In this document: piece after piece, positions 1-6,991 of the stretch
Layout: each line of letters opens with the position of its first letter
Position numbering within the stretch: position 1 is the first letter of the stretch
From: an uncultured Bacilli bacterium
GTDB taxonomy: Bacteria > Bacillota_I > Bacilli_A > RFN20 > CAG-826
DNA length: 8,149 bases
Assembly (NCBI GenBank): GCA_944342125.1
Contig: CALVMF010000050.1
Span: 1 to 8,149 of the forward strand
Direction: 5' to 3'
Position numbers and translations under genes: made by a program
The notes under the pieces: generated by a model
Database searches by the model: none
Told to the model about the DNA's origin: nothing
The model's input: only the letters and a program-made list of their open reading frames with translations

Positions 1-1535
1 ACAATACCATGAATAATTACATCTTTAAAAGGCGCTTTGTCTGTAAAATGTAAGCCTTGAAAAATCATTCTAGCTACCCAAAAGAAGATAATATCATAGC
101 CTGTAACCATGCAATCTAAAGGATAATATCTTTTAAAATCATCTGTTTCATCAGGCCATCCCAATGTTTCAAAAGGCCATAAAGCACTTGAGAACCATGT
201 ATCTAAAACATCCTCGTCTTGTACCCAATCTTCCATGTTAGTAGGTTTTTGGTCGGTAACTAGGACTTTTCCAGTAGATTTTTGGTAATAAACTGGTATT
301 CGATGACCCCACCACAATTGTCTTGATACGCACCAATCATCACAATTTTCCATCCAACGTTTAAGGACTTTTTCAAACCTTGAAGGGAAAAAGTTAACCT
401 TATCACTTGTGTTTTGATTCTTTAAAACTCTTTCTGCAAGTGGCTTCATTTTTACGAACCATTGCTTAGATAAAATTGGTTCGACAACGGCATCACTTCT
501 TTCAGAATGTCCAACTTGGTGTTTAATCTTTTCAATCTTAATTAGATTTCCTTCTTTTTCGATTTTTTCAAGAAGTAATTCTCTACATTTAAATCTATCT
601 AAACCAGAAAATTCGCCACATTTATCGGTCATAGTGCCATCGGTATTCATGATTACTGGATGTTCTAAGCCATATTTTTTCCCGATTATAAAGTCGTTTG
701 GATCGTGTGCTGGAGTACATTTCATAGCTCCTGTTCCAAATTCAATGTCTACATAATCATCGGCGATAATTGGTAATTCCTCTCCATTTGCTGGATTTAT
801 TACCTTTTCACCTATTACATCAATATACCTTTTATCTTTTGGATTTACTACTACGCAAACATCACCAAACATTGTTTCAGGTCTAGTGGTTGCAATCGTT
901 AAATACTTACTTCTATCTTTAACAAATGGATATTTAAAGTAATAAAATTCGCCATCATCTTCTTTATAAATAATTTCAATGTTGCTAAGAGCCGTTTTCA
1001 TTACAGGATCATAATTAACAATTCTTTCTCCACGATAAATAAGCCCTTCATTATAAAGTTGAACAAAAACTTTGTTAACTGCTTTAACACAACCTTCATC
1101 AAGCGTAAATCTTTCACGGGTATAGTCCACCATAATACCCATTTTTGCCCATTGTTCGTGGATTTTATCGCTATAAGCTTCTTTCCAAGCAAAGCATTCC
1201 TTTAAAAAAGCTTCTCTTCCGATCTCAAAGCGACTAGTTCCTTCGGCGTTTAGCTTAGCATCAACCTTGGCTTGGGTTGCAATTCCAGCATGATCGACAC
1301 CAGGAAGATATAAAACATCAAATCCTTTGGCTTTTTTATATCTACATGTAATATCTTGAATTGTATTATCGATAGAATGTCCAATATGCAATTTTCCAGT
1401 TACATTTGGTGGAGGAATGACCATTGAAAAACGTGCTTTTGACTTATCTCCAGCGGTAAAATAACCGTTTTTCTTCCAAAATTCATATTTGCCTTCTTCA
1501 ATACGCTTAAAATCGTACTTCTTTTCTAAAGCCAT
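1..1535 (-). CDS. valS: valine--tRNA ligase (ValRS), N-terminal 511 residues, 3' end cut by window edge
   Basis: Class I aminoacyl-tRNA synthetase that charges tRNA-Val with valine in the cytoplasm and edits misactivated threonine. The frame is open, without a stop, from the ATG at 1535 to the left edge. Visible motifs in order: PPPNVTGKLHIGHS (about residues 41-54, carrying the HIGH ATP-binding signature), LPGVDHAGIATQ, TTRPETMFGD in the CP1 editing domain (about 216-225), a VGHSERS stretch followed by LSKQWFVKM, CVSRQLWWGHRIP (WW at about 408-409), DTWFSSALWPF, and FFWVARM near the edge. The family is usually about 880 residues, so the KMSKS loop, anticodon-binding domain and C-terminal coiled coil lie outside. 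The start is supported by GGAGG at 1546-1550, 10 bases upstream and inside the last codons of engB. The engB stop is only 2 bases away, so the genes are cotranscribed. No T-box leader precedes it. Identification is secure. Confidence 0.97.
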   Translation of the reverse strand, partial: MALEKKYDFKRIEEGKYEFWKKNGYFTAGDKSKARFSMVIPPPNVTGKLHIGHSIDNTIQDITCRYKKAKGFDVLYLPGVDHAGIATQAKVDAKLNAEGTSRFEIGREAFLKECFAWKEAYSDKIHEQWAKMGIMVDYTRERFTLDEGCVKAVNKVFVQLYNEGLIYRGERIVNYDPVMKTALSNIEIIYKEDDGEFYYFKYPFVKDRSKYLTIATTRPETMFGDVCVVVNPKDKRYIDVIGEKVINPANGEELPIIADDYVDIEFGTGAMKCTPAHDPNDFIIGKKYGLEHPVIMNTDGTMTDKCGEFSGLDRFKCRELLLEKIEKEGNLIKIEKIKHQVGHSERSDAVVEPILSKQWFVKMKPLAERVLKNQNTSDKVNFFPSRFEKVLKRWMENCDDWCVSRQLWWGHRIPVYYQKSTGKVLVTDQKPTNMEDWVQDEDVLDTWFSSALWPFETLGWPDETDDFKRYYPLDCMVTGYDIIFFWVARMIFQGLHFTDKAPFKDVIIHGI

Positions 1536-1537
1536 AT

Positions 1538-2140
1538 TTAATTTTCCTCCAATACTTTTTCTATCATATTTTTAAGTTTCAAGATACTGCTTTTATCGTT
1601 TATCGACACTAATAAGGGTTGGTTTGTGTTAGTGTCAATTTCCAATGTATTTTCTAGATTTTTATAAATTTTTGAGCGCATAGACATATTAAGCTTGTCA
1701 CATTTTGTCATACATATAACAAATTTATAATCATATGAAGTCAAAAAGTTATAAAAATCAACATCGTCAAGTGTAGGTTCATGGCGTGAATCAAGTAAAA
1801 AGACAACTAATTTCAAACTTTTGTTATCTTTAAAGAAACCTTCAACCATATCCCCGTAAAATTTATAATCTAAGTCTTTTTTTGTAGAAAAACCATAACC
1901 TGGACAATCAACTAAATAAAAGCGATCTTCAACAGAATAATAATTTAATAGCCTTGTATGACCTGGTTTTGAGCTAGTATAAGCTAAGCGTTTATTATTT
2001 GTTAAAGCATTAATTAAGCTAGATTTACCAACATTTGATTTTCCAACAAAAAGCACCGAGGAGTTATACTCCCCAGGTGCTTCTTTCACGTCTACAACGC
2101 TTTTAATAAATTTTGCTTTGTTGAAATAATAATTTTCCAT
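1538..2140 (-). CDS. engB: ribosome biogenesis GTP-binding protein YsxC/EngB
   Basis: TRAFAC-class GTPase of the EngB/YihA/YsxC family, essential in many bacteria for late assembly of the 50S ribosomal subunit. At 200 residues it has normal family length and is complete. All nucleotide-binding motifs are visible: G1 GKSNVGKSS (33-41), the switch I region SSKPGHTRLLNYY (56-68) with its conserved Thr, G3 DCPGYGF (78-84), the family-typical LLDSRHEPTLDD (115-126), G4 TKCDK (145-149), and a G5-like VSIND near residue 178. Its ATG overlaps the lon stop by one base (TAATG). I see no good Shine-Dalgarno site in the preceding 20 bases, so translation is probably coupled to lon. The lon-engB pairing is the same as in Bacillus subtilis (lonA-ysxC). 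Nothing is broken or missing. Confidence 0.97.
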   Translation of the reverse strand: MENYYFNKAKFIKSVVDVKEAPGEYNSSVLFVGKSNVGKSSLINALTNNKRLAYTSSKPGHTRLLNYYSVEDRFYLVDCPGYGFSTKKDLDYKFYGDMVEGFFKDNKSLKLVVFLLDSRHEPTLDDVDFYNFLTSYDYKFVICMTKCDKLNMSMRSKIYKNLENTLEIDTNTNQPLLVSINDKSSILKLKNMIEKVLEEN

Positions 2141-4473
2141 TATCTAAAAATTAATTCGCATGCATCATCGACTGTTTTCATATAATGGACATGCAATTTA
2201 TTTGTAATTTCTTTAGGCAACTCTTCTAAATTAGCCTTATTTGTTTCAGGAATAATAATATTTTTAATTCCACTTCTAACGGCAGCAAGCGATTTTTCTC
2301 TTAAACCACCGATTGAAATTGCGTTTCCTCTCAATGTGACTTCTCCAGTCATCGCATAATCAGCGCTAACTGGTCTCTTACTTAAAGCGCTTATAATACC
2401 ACAAGTAATAGCAACTCCAGCGCTTGGACCATCTTTTGGAACAGCTCCCTCTGGAACGTGAATATGAATGTCAATTTTTGAGAAAATATCAGGGTCGATG
2501 TTGTATTTTGTTGCATTTGCTTTGACATAATCTAGTGCAATCGTGCAACTTTCCTTCATAACATCGCCTAATTTACCAGTTAAGATAAGCCCACCTTTAC
2601 CTGAAAAATAGTTAACTTCAATAGGAAGAATATCGCCACCAAATGATGTATAAGCTAATCCAGTTACGACGCCAATTTGTTTATCTTTTTCCTTGTTAGA
2701 AGTTTCAAAAATCTCGACTCCAAGATATTTTTTGACATCTTTTGTTGAAACAACTACTTTTTCAAGCCTGTCTTTATTACCTTGTAATTTATCGACGATA
2801 ATTTTACGAATTATTTTTCCGATAGCTCTTTCAAGGTTTCTTACACCAGCTTCTCTTGTATAGTGTTCAATAAGATATAAAATTGCATCGTCTTTAAAAG
2901 TAATGACGCCTTGTTCAACGCCATTAGCTTCACTTTCTTTCTTAATTAAGAAATCTTGAGCGATGTGTAATTTATCAAAAGTGGTATAGCTTGGAACTTC
3001 GATAAGTTCAAGTCTATCTAATAATGGTTCAGGAATTTGATCAATTGAGTTAGCGGTACAAATAAAGAGTACTTTGCTTAAATCAAAATCGATCTCAAGG
3101 TAATTATCAGTAAATTTAGTGTTTTGTTCTGGATCAAGTACTTCTAAAAGAGCACTTGCTGGATCACCTTTTAAAGAATTACGAGTCATTTTATCGATTT
3201 CATCTAAAAGGAAAACAGGATTATTAACTTTTGCTCTTTTTAAAAGATTAATAATTCTACCAGGACGAGAACCTACATAAGTTCTTCTATGTCCTCTAAT
3301 TTCTGACTCATCACTTACACCACCTAAAGAGCATTTAATAAATTCTCTTCCAAGAGCACGAGCAATTGAGCGCGATAAAGATGTTTTGCCACATCCTGGA
3401 GGTCCGTAAAAGCACAAAATTGGAGCTTTTAAGTCGCCTTTAAACTGCTTTACCGCAAGATATTCAAGAATTCTTTCTTTGACCTTCTCAAGACCATAGT
3501 GGTCTTCATCTAAGACTCTTTTTGCGTTATTAATATCATTAACATCTTGGGTTTGTTCAAACCAAGGTAAATTAAATACTAATTCAAGATAATCTTGAAT
3601 TAAACTAGCTTCAAGAGATCCTGGTGGCATAATTTCTTTGCGCTTTAATTCATCCTTAACCTTATTTTTCATCTCTTCAGGATAAGGATTATCTTCTAAT
3701 TTTTTAAGATAAGTTTCGTCGCTTTTTTCTCCATCTTCACCAAGTTCTTTTTTAATAAATTTTAATTTTTCTCTTAAAATATAGGTTCTTTGGTTCTCTT
3801 CTAAGCTGTTGTTAACTTTTCGATTGATTTCTTCTTCAACCGCTTTTACCTTAGAAATATGAATAATATTTCTAACTATTTTTAAAAGTCTGTCATTTGT
3901 GTTAGCGCATTCAAGCAAATCTTGTTTGTCTAAAGGATCAAAGCCAAGTCGACTAGCGATAAAATAACTAAAATCTTCCCCGCTTAATCCTTTTGTTAAT
4001 TGCTCATTAAAATCAGCGTTTGATCCTTTAATTAAAGGACTCAATTCACCATCGTGATAGTTTTCGATAATTTTAGTAACTAAAGCCGCTTCTTCGTGCT
4101 CATCTCCAATAGCATCAGGATAAAGCATAGCTTTAGCATAATAAGTATTATTTTCAAAACGAGTAGATAAAATCTGTATACGATAATAGCAAACAAATTT
4201 TGCTCTAATTGCATTATTAAGCGTTTCGATATTTCCAAGTTTAGCAACTACGCCAACCGTAAAAAAGTCATCAGCTGATTGAATATTTTCTTCGCCTATC
4301 TCTTTTTGGCAGACAAGTACACAATAAGATTCATATTTTTGGTTCGAAACTAAAACAGCATTAACTGATATAGGTCTTTCGACTGTAAGGTTTACGGAGC
4401 TTTTTGGAAAGCCCACGTAACCTTTTGTAACTACTATAGGTAATTCAAATGGGATATTTTCAATAAAATTCAT
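2140..4473 (-). CDS. lon: ATP-dependent endopeptidase Lon (LonA type)
   Basis: Cytoplasmic AAA+ serine protease that unfolds and degrades damaged and selected regulatory proteins. From the ATG it is 777 residues, the usual LonA size. Order: N-terminal substrate-binding domain (about 1-200), helical linker with a coiled-coil character (about 200-320), AAA+ module with Walker A GPPGCGKT (357-364) and Walker B FLLDEID (Asp424, Glu425), then the protease domain. The catalytic Ser684 sits in DGPSAGV and Lys727 in GGLREKS, 43 residues apart as in E. coli (Ser679/Lys722). A TTG nine bases upstream (4482) would add three residues, but it lies only 3 bases from the GGAGG, so I prefer the ATG at 4473. 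One oddity: the pore-loop segment reads YVGSRPGR, with Arg403 where Met is usual (A/S-M-P-G). It lies 29 bases after tig and overlaps engB by one base. Confidence 0.97.
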   Translation of the reverse strand: MNFIENIPFELPIVVTKGYVGFPKSSVNLTVERPISVNAVLVSNQKYESYCVLVCQKEIGEENIQSADDFFTVGVVAKLGNIETLNNAIRAKFVCYYRIQILSTRFENNTYYAKAMLYPDAIGDEHEEAALVTKIIENYHDGELSPLIKGSNADFNEQLTKGLSGEDFSYFIASRLGFDPLDKQDLLECANTNDRLLKIVRNIIHISKVKAVEEEINRKVNNSLEENQRTYILREKLKFIKKELGEDGEKSDETYLKKLEDNPYPEEMKNKVKDELKRKEIMPPGSLEASLIQDYLELVFNLPWFEQTQDVNDINNAKRVLDEDHYGLEKVKERILEYLAVKQFKGDLKAPILCFYGPPGCGKTSLSRSIARALGREFIKCSLGGVSDESEIRGHRRTYVGSRPGRIINLLKRAKVNNPVFLLDEIDKMTRNSLKGDPASALLEVLDPEQNTKFTDNYLEIDFDLSKVLFICTANSIDQIPEPLLDRLELIEVPSYTTFDKLHIAQDFLIKKESEANGVEQGVITFKDDAILYLIEHYTREAGVRNLERAIGKIIRKIIVDKLQGNKDRLEKVVVSTKDVKKYLGVEIFETSNKEKDKQIGVVTGLAYTSFGGDILPIEVNYFSGKGGLILTGKLGDVMKESCTIALDYVKANATKYNIDPDIFSKIDIHIHVPEGAVPKDGPSAGVAITCGIISALSKRPVSADYAMTGEVTLRGNAISIGGLREKSLAAVRSGIKNIIIPETNKANLEELPKEITNKLHVHYMKTVDDACELIFR

Positions 4474-4485
4474 TAAGTTCAATTA

Positions 4486-4492
4486 CCTCCTT
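4486..4492 (-). promoter_or_regulatory. strong ribosome binding site of lon, decides its start
   Basis: The minus strand reads AAGGAGG here, followed by TAATTGAACTTAATG. GGAGG is 12 bases from the ATG at 4473 but only 3 bases from the possible TTG start at 4482. The other clear sites in the window (valS, tig and the unknown gene) all sit 10 bases from their ATG. The ATG therefore fits better, although 12 is slightly long. Confidence 0.75.
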
Positions 4493-4502
4493 TTTGGAAG
4501 AA

Positions 4503-5930
4503 CTACTTCGATTCTTCACTTGTTTCTTTTTTTGTAGTTTTTGTTGTCTTTTTGCTAGTTGTACCAGTTGATTTTTTAGCACGAGTTGTTGTCTTTTTGG
4601 CTGGTTTTTCTTCGGTTTCTTTATTTTCAGAAACTTTTTCAGTCTCTTTCACTTCTTGAGTGTTATTTGCAGTAATGAATCTTACAATCTTATTTTCTAA
4701 TAAAGAATTCATAATTCTAGATTCATTGCCCTTATACATCTTTTTAACATCTTCAACATTCATATTGTAATTTGTTGCAAGTTGATTGAAATAATCATCA
4801 AGTTCTTTTCTAGAAACAATTAAATTTTCAACTTCCCCAATTTTGTTGAAGACAAGATATTGAGTTAATCTTTGTTTAGCATGCGATAAATAAATTTCAT
4901 GTAATTCATCGTCATTTTTGCCGATGATTTCTTTATATTGTTCAAATGTTAAGCCATTTTGTTCGATTTGAGCGATATCATCTTTTTTAATTTGCTCAGC
5001 TTCTTGTTCTAATACTTTATCTGCAATTTCAACTTTAGCATTTGCGATAATTTGAGCTAAAATTTTGTTAAATTGCTCTTGTTTAGCGGCGTTATCTAAT
5101 CTTTGTTGAACAACATTCTTTTCGTATTCCTTAAATTCTTCGACTGTTTTTACGTTATTTAAATTTAAAGTTGAGACAAATTCATCGTTTAATTCTGGTT
5201 TTTGTTTGGTTTTGATTTCGTGAATCATACAAACAAATTTGGCATCTTTTCCAGCAAGATCTTTAACATATTGCTCTGGGAAAGTAACTAAAACATCTTT
5301 TTTAGTTTCGCTAGTAACACCAACTAATTGATCTTCAAAGCCAGGAATGAATTGATTTGACCCTAAGACTAAGGAATAGTTATCAGCGCTTCCGCCTTCA
5401 AATTCTTTTCCATCGATATAACCTTTAAAATCAAATACAACTGTATCGCCTTTTTCAGCTGGTCCTTCTTTTAAGACTAATTCAGCATTATCTTCTAAGA
5501 CATGCTCAATTTGTTCTTCTACATCTTTTTTAGTAGCAGTCTTTGTTTCTAAAGGAATATTTATATCTTTATATTGCCCTAATGTTACTTCAGGAACTGA
5601 TGTAATGGTAAAAACTACAGTAAATCCATTATCATCAAGTTTAGTAACATTGACATCTGGATTTGTAAATGGTCTAATCTTGTGTTCATTTAAAGCTTTG
5701 TTGTAGCATTCTGGTAAAGCTTGATTGATAGCTTCATTAATTAAATCAGTTGGGTTAATTCTTTCTTTGGCTAGTTGAATAGGAGCTTTTCCTGTTCTAA
5801 AACCCTTAATCGTTATTCTACTAGCTAATTTTTTAAGTGCTCTATCTTGAGCTGCTTTCCAGTTTTCTTTATCAACTGTTGCTTCAATTTCATATATTGA
5901 ATGACCTTTGTTTGTTAATTTTGATTCCAT
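4503..5930 (-). CDS. tig: trigger factor, ribosome-associated chaperone and peptidyl-prolyl isomerase
   Basis: Binds the ribosome at the tunnel exit and protects nascent chains; it also carries an FKBP-type prolyl isomerase domain. The ribosome-binding signature GFRTGKAP lies at residues 43-50, exactly as in E. coli. The FKBP-like domain spans about 155-240 (GDTVVFDFKGYIDGKEF at 161-177, then LGSNQFIPGFEDQLVG). A long helical chaperone domain follows to about residue 420. The protein is 475 residues against about 430 for typical members. The excess is a low-complexity tail (422-475), first Glu/Lys-rich and then Lys/Thr-rich. The ATG at 5930 has AAAAGGAG at 5941-5948, 10 bases upstream. A probable promoter in the gap before it suggests tig heads the tig-lon-engB-valS operon. 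In B. subtilis clpX and lonB lie between tig and lonA; here neither is present. Confidence 0.97.
   Translation of the reverse strand: MESKLTNKGHSIYEIEATVDKENWKAAQDRALKKLASRITIKGFRTGKAPIQLAKERINPTDLINEAINQALPECYNKALNEHKIRPFTNPDVNVTKLDDNGFTVVFTITSVPEVTLGQYKDINIPLETKTATKKDVEEQIEHVLEDNAELVLKEGPAEKGDTVVFDFKGYIDGKEFEGGSADNYSLVLGSNQFIPGFEDQLVGVTSETKKDVLVTFPEQYVKDLAGKDAKFVCMIHEIKTKQKPELNDEFVSTLNLNNVKTVEEFKEYEKNVVQQRLDNAAKQEQFNKILAQIIANAKVEIADKVLEQEAEQIKKDDIAQIEQNGLTFEQYKEIIGKNDDELHEIYLSHAKQRLTQYLVFNKIGEVENLIVSRKELDDYFNQLATNYNMNVEDVKKMYKGNESRIMNSLLENKIVRFITANNTQEVKETEKVSENKETEEKPAKKTTTRAKKSTGTTSKKTTKTTKKETSEESK
4506..4667 (-). repeat. low-complexity, Lys/Thr-rich C-terminal tail of trigger factor with a 45-base imperfect repeat
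   Basis: This stretch encodes residues 422-475 of trigger factor. The first half is Glu/Lys/Thr-rich and the second half is built of KKTT-like units, with blocks such as AKKTTTRAKKSTG and SKKTTKTTKK. At the DNA level the plus-strand 12-mer GTTGTCTTTTTG occurs at 4543-4554 and again at 4588-4599, exactly 45 bases (15 codons) apart, so an in-frame duplication is plausible. Such basic, Thr/Ala/Lys-rich tails resemble disordered nucleic-acid-binding extensions of other proteins. A role in ribosome or RNA contact is inference only. Confidence 0.7.
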
Positions 5931-5963
5931 TTTTTTAAATCTCCTTTTTAAATGTACTGAAAA

Positions 5964-5992
5964 ATTATACTCTATATATCTTTTTATAGAAA
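5964..5992 (-). promoter_or_regulatory. probable sigma-A type promoter for the tig operon
   Basis: A perfect TATAAT lies at 5964-5969 on the minus strand, 33 bases upstream of the tig ATG. With a 17-base spacer the -35 position (5987-5992) reads TTTCTA, only a 3 of 6 match to TTGACA. TTTACT at 5992-5997 matches better but would need a 22-base spacer. No TG-extended -10 is present. I see no CIRCE (TTAGCACTC-N9-GAGTGCTAA) or CtsR-type direct repeat nearby, so the sequence gives no sign of heat-shock repressor control. In this AT-rich gap a chance TATAAT is possible. Confidence 0.5.
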
Positions 5993-6025
5993 GTAAAAAA
6001 CTAGCCTATTTTTCTATCAAAAATA

Positions 6026-6991
6026 CTATCTAAATTCTTGATAAACTTCGTTTAATATCGTTGAAAGATCGAATAATCGGTTTTTATTAACTCTTTTAAT
6101 TTCTAAGTTATTTGCCATTTCTTGATCATAACCAAGTATCTCTAAAGCTTGGCGATATGAGACTAAAATGAGCTCTTTTGCTTCCACTTTACTATGCAAT
6201 ATTTTTGGTATCATATAAACATCAGTTAAATACATTAATCTCATGCAAAGTTCAGCAACGACTAAGTCGCGTTCCCTAGCATATACGTAATTACAGGCAT
6301 AAGCGAAATAATCTTTTTCCTTATCTTGCTGAGAGAAATATCTATATGGATTTATTTGATAATAAAGCCCATTTTTTTGAAAAGAGAACCAATAATTCAA
6401 TCTATAAAAAGCTAATTGATCAAAAAGTAAACCATAACACAGATTAAAATTATTCCTCTTTTTCAAAATATCTTCGATTTCTTGAGCATAATGTTCATGG
6501 TCACCTTTAGATTCGATAAAATCAGTTCGTAAATATCCGATTGCTTCCATAACTTTTGTTGGGACATCGCAAGAAAGCATATCCAGTATTTCTTTTTTGC
6601 TATAAAACGTTAAAGTAAAAATTTCTTGTTTGCTTTTCTTTGAAATCTTCTCCTCGATTTCTTGTCTGATGCCCTTAAAATATAGCTTATCTTCATCGCT
6701 TTGATTTGGCCAAGATCTAAAATGAGACACATAAATCAAAATCTCTATTTCATCAAAATCGATGTTAACTAATATATCAATATATAAAGAAATTGCTTCC
6801 CTAAAATTCTTATCGAGCAATGACTCCTTATTATTTAAGAAAAAATAAAAAGCTTCGCTATTTCGATTCATTTGAATTAAAGATCTTAACTTAAGGAAAA
6901 GCGCATTGGCATCATGAACATCATCGGCAAGACCGATAATTTTTAAATATTCTCCTTCTTTATAAAGATCCAATAATTCTTTGATATCCAT
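6026..6991 (-). CDS. protein of unknown function, predominantly alpha-helical, between uvrC and tig
   Basis: I do not recognise this 321-residue protein. It has no signal peptide, no long hydrophobic segment, and no nucleotide-binding or metal-binding motif that I can see, so it is probably cytoplasmic. The first 120 residues look like short amphipathic helix pairs (for example LLDLYKEGEYLKIIGLA followed by ALFLKLRSLIQMNRNSEAFYFF), which recalls tetratricopeptide-like folds. A second part (about 130-185) contains KKEILDMLSCDVPTKVMEAI. The last third has a striking aromatic cluster (FYRLNYWFSFQKNGLYY, PYRYFS, YFAYACNYVYAR at about 195-240). It could belong to one of the TPR-like DUF families of Mollicutes and related Bacilli; that is a guess. 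Its ATG abuts the uvrC stop (TAAATG), with AGGAG at 7002-7006 placed 10 bases upstream, so it is expressed with uvrC. Both Trp codons checked are TGG. The reading frame is surely a gene. Confidence 0.9.
   Translation of the reverse strand: MDIKELLDLYKEGEYLKIIGLADDVHDANALFLKLRSLIQMNRNSEAFYFFLNNKESLLDKNFREAISLYIDILVNIDFDEIEILIYVSHFRSWPNQSDEDKLYFKGIRQEIEEKISKKSKQEIFTLTFYSKKEILDMLSCDVPTKVMEAIGYLRTDFIESKGDHEHYAQEIEDILKKRNNFNLCYGLLFDQLAFYRLNYWFSFQKNGLYYQINPYRYFSQQDKEKDYFAYACNYVYARERDLVVAELCMRLMYLTDVYMIPKILHSKVEAKELILVSYRQALEILGYDQEMANNLEIKRVNKNRLFDLSTILNEVYQEFR

Noticed and set aside
1001..1192. 63-codon open frame on the minus strand.
   Set aside because: It is fully inside valS in another frame, has no ribosome binding site and no recognisable protein features.
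1605..1636. Eight-base inverted repeat GACACTAA / TTAGTGTC with a 16-base loop near the 3' end of engB.
   Set aside because: It is within coding sequence for the G5-like region, has a long loop and no T-run. A few such 8-bp arms are expected by chance in 8 kb.
3490..3506. Perfect inverted repeat AAGACCA-TAG-TGGTCTT on the plus strand, a 7-bp stem with a 3-base loop.
   Set aside because: It lies inside lon and encodes the conserved DEDHYGLEKVK segment, so protein sequence explains it. There is no T-run and no gene boundary nearby.
5991..6020. A-run and T-run around CTAGCC in the gap after the unknown gene, considered as a bidirectional terminator.
   Set aside because: Only five or six A-T pairs can form, with no GC core, so the hairpin would be too weak to call.
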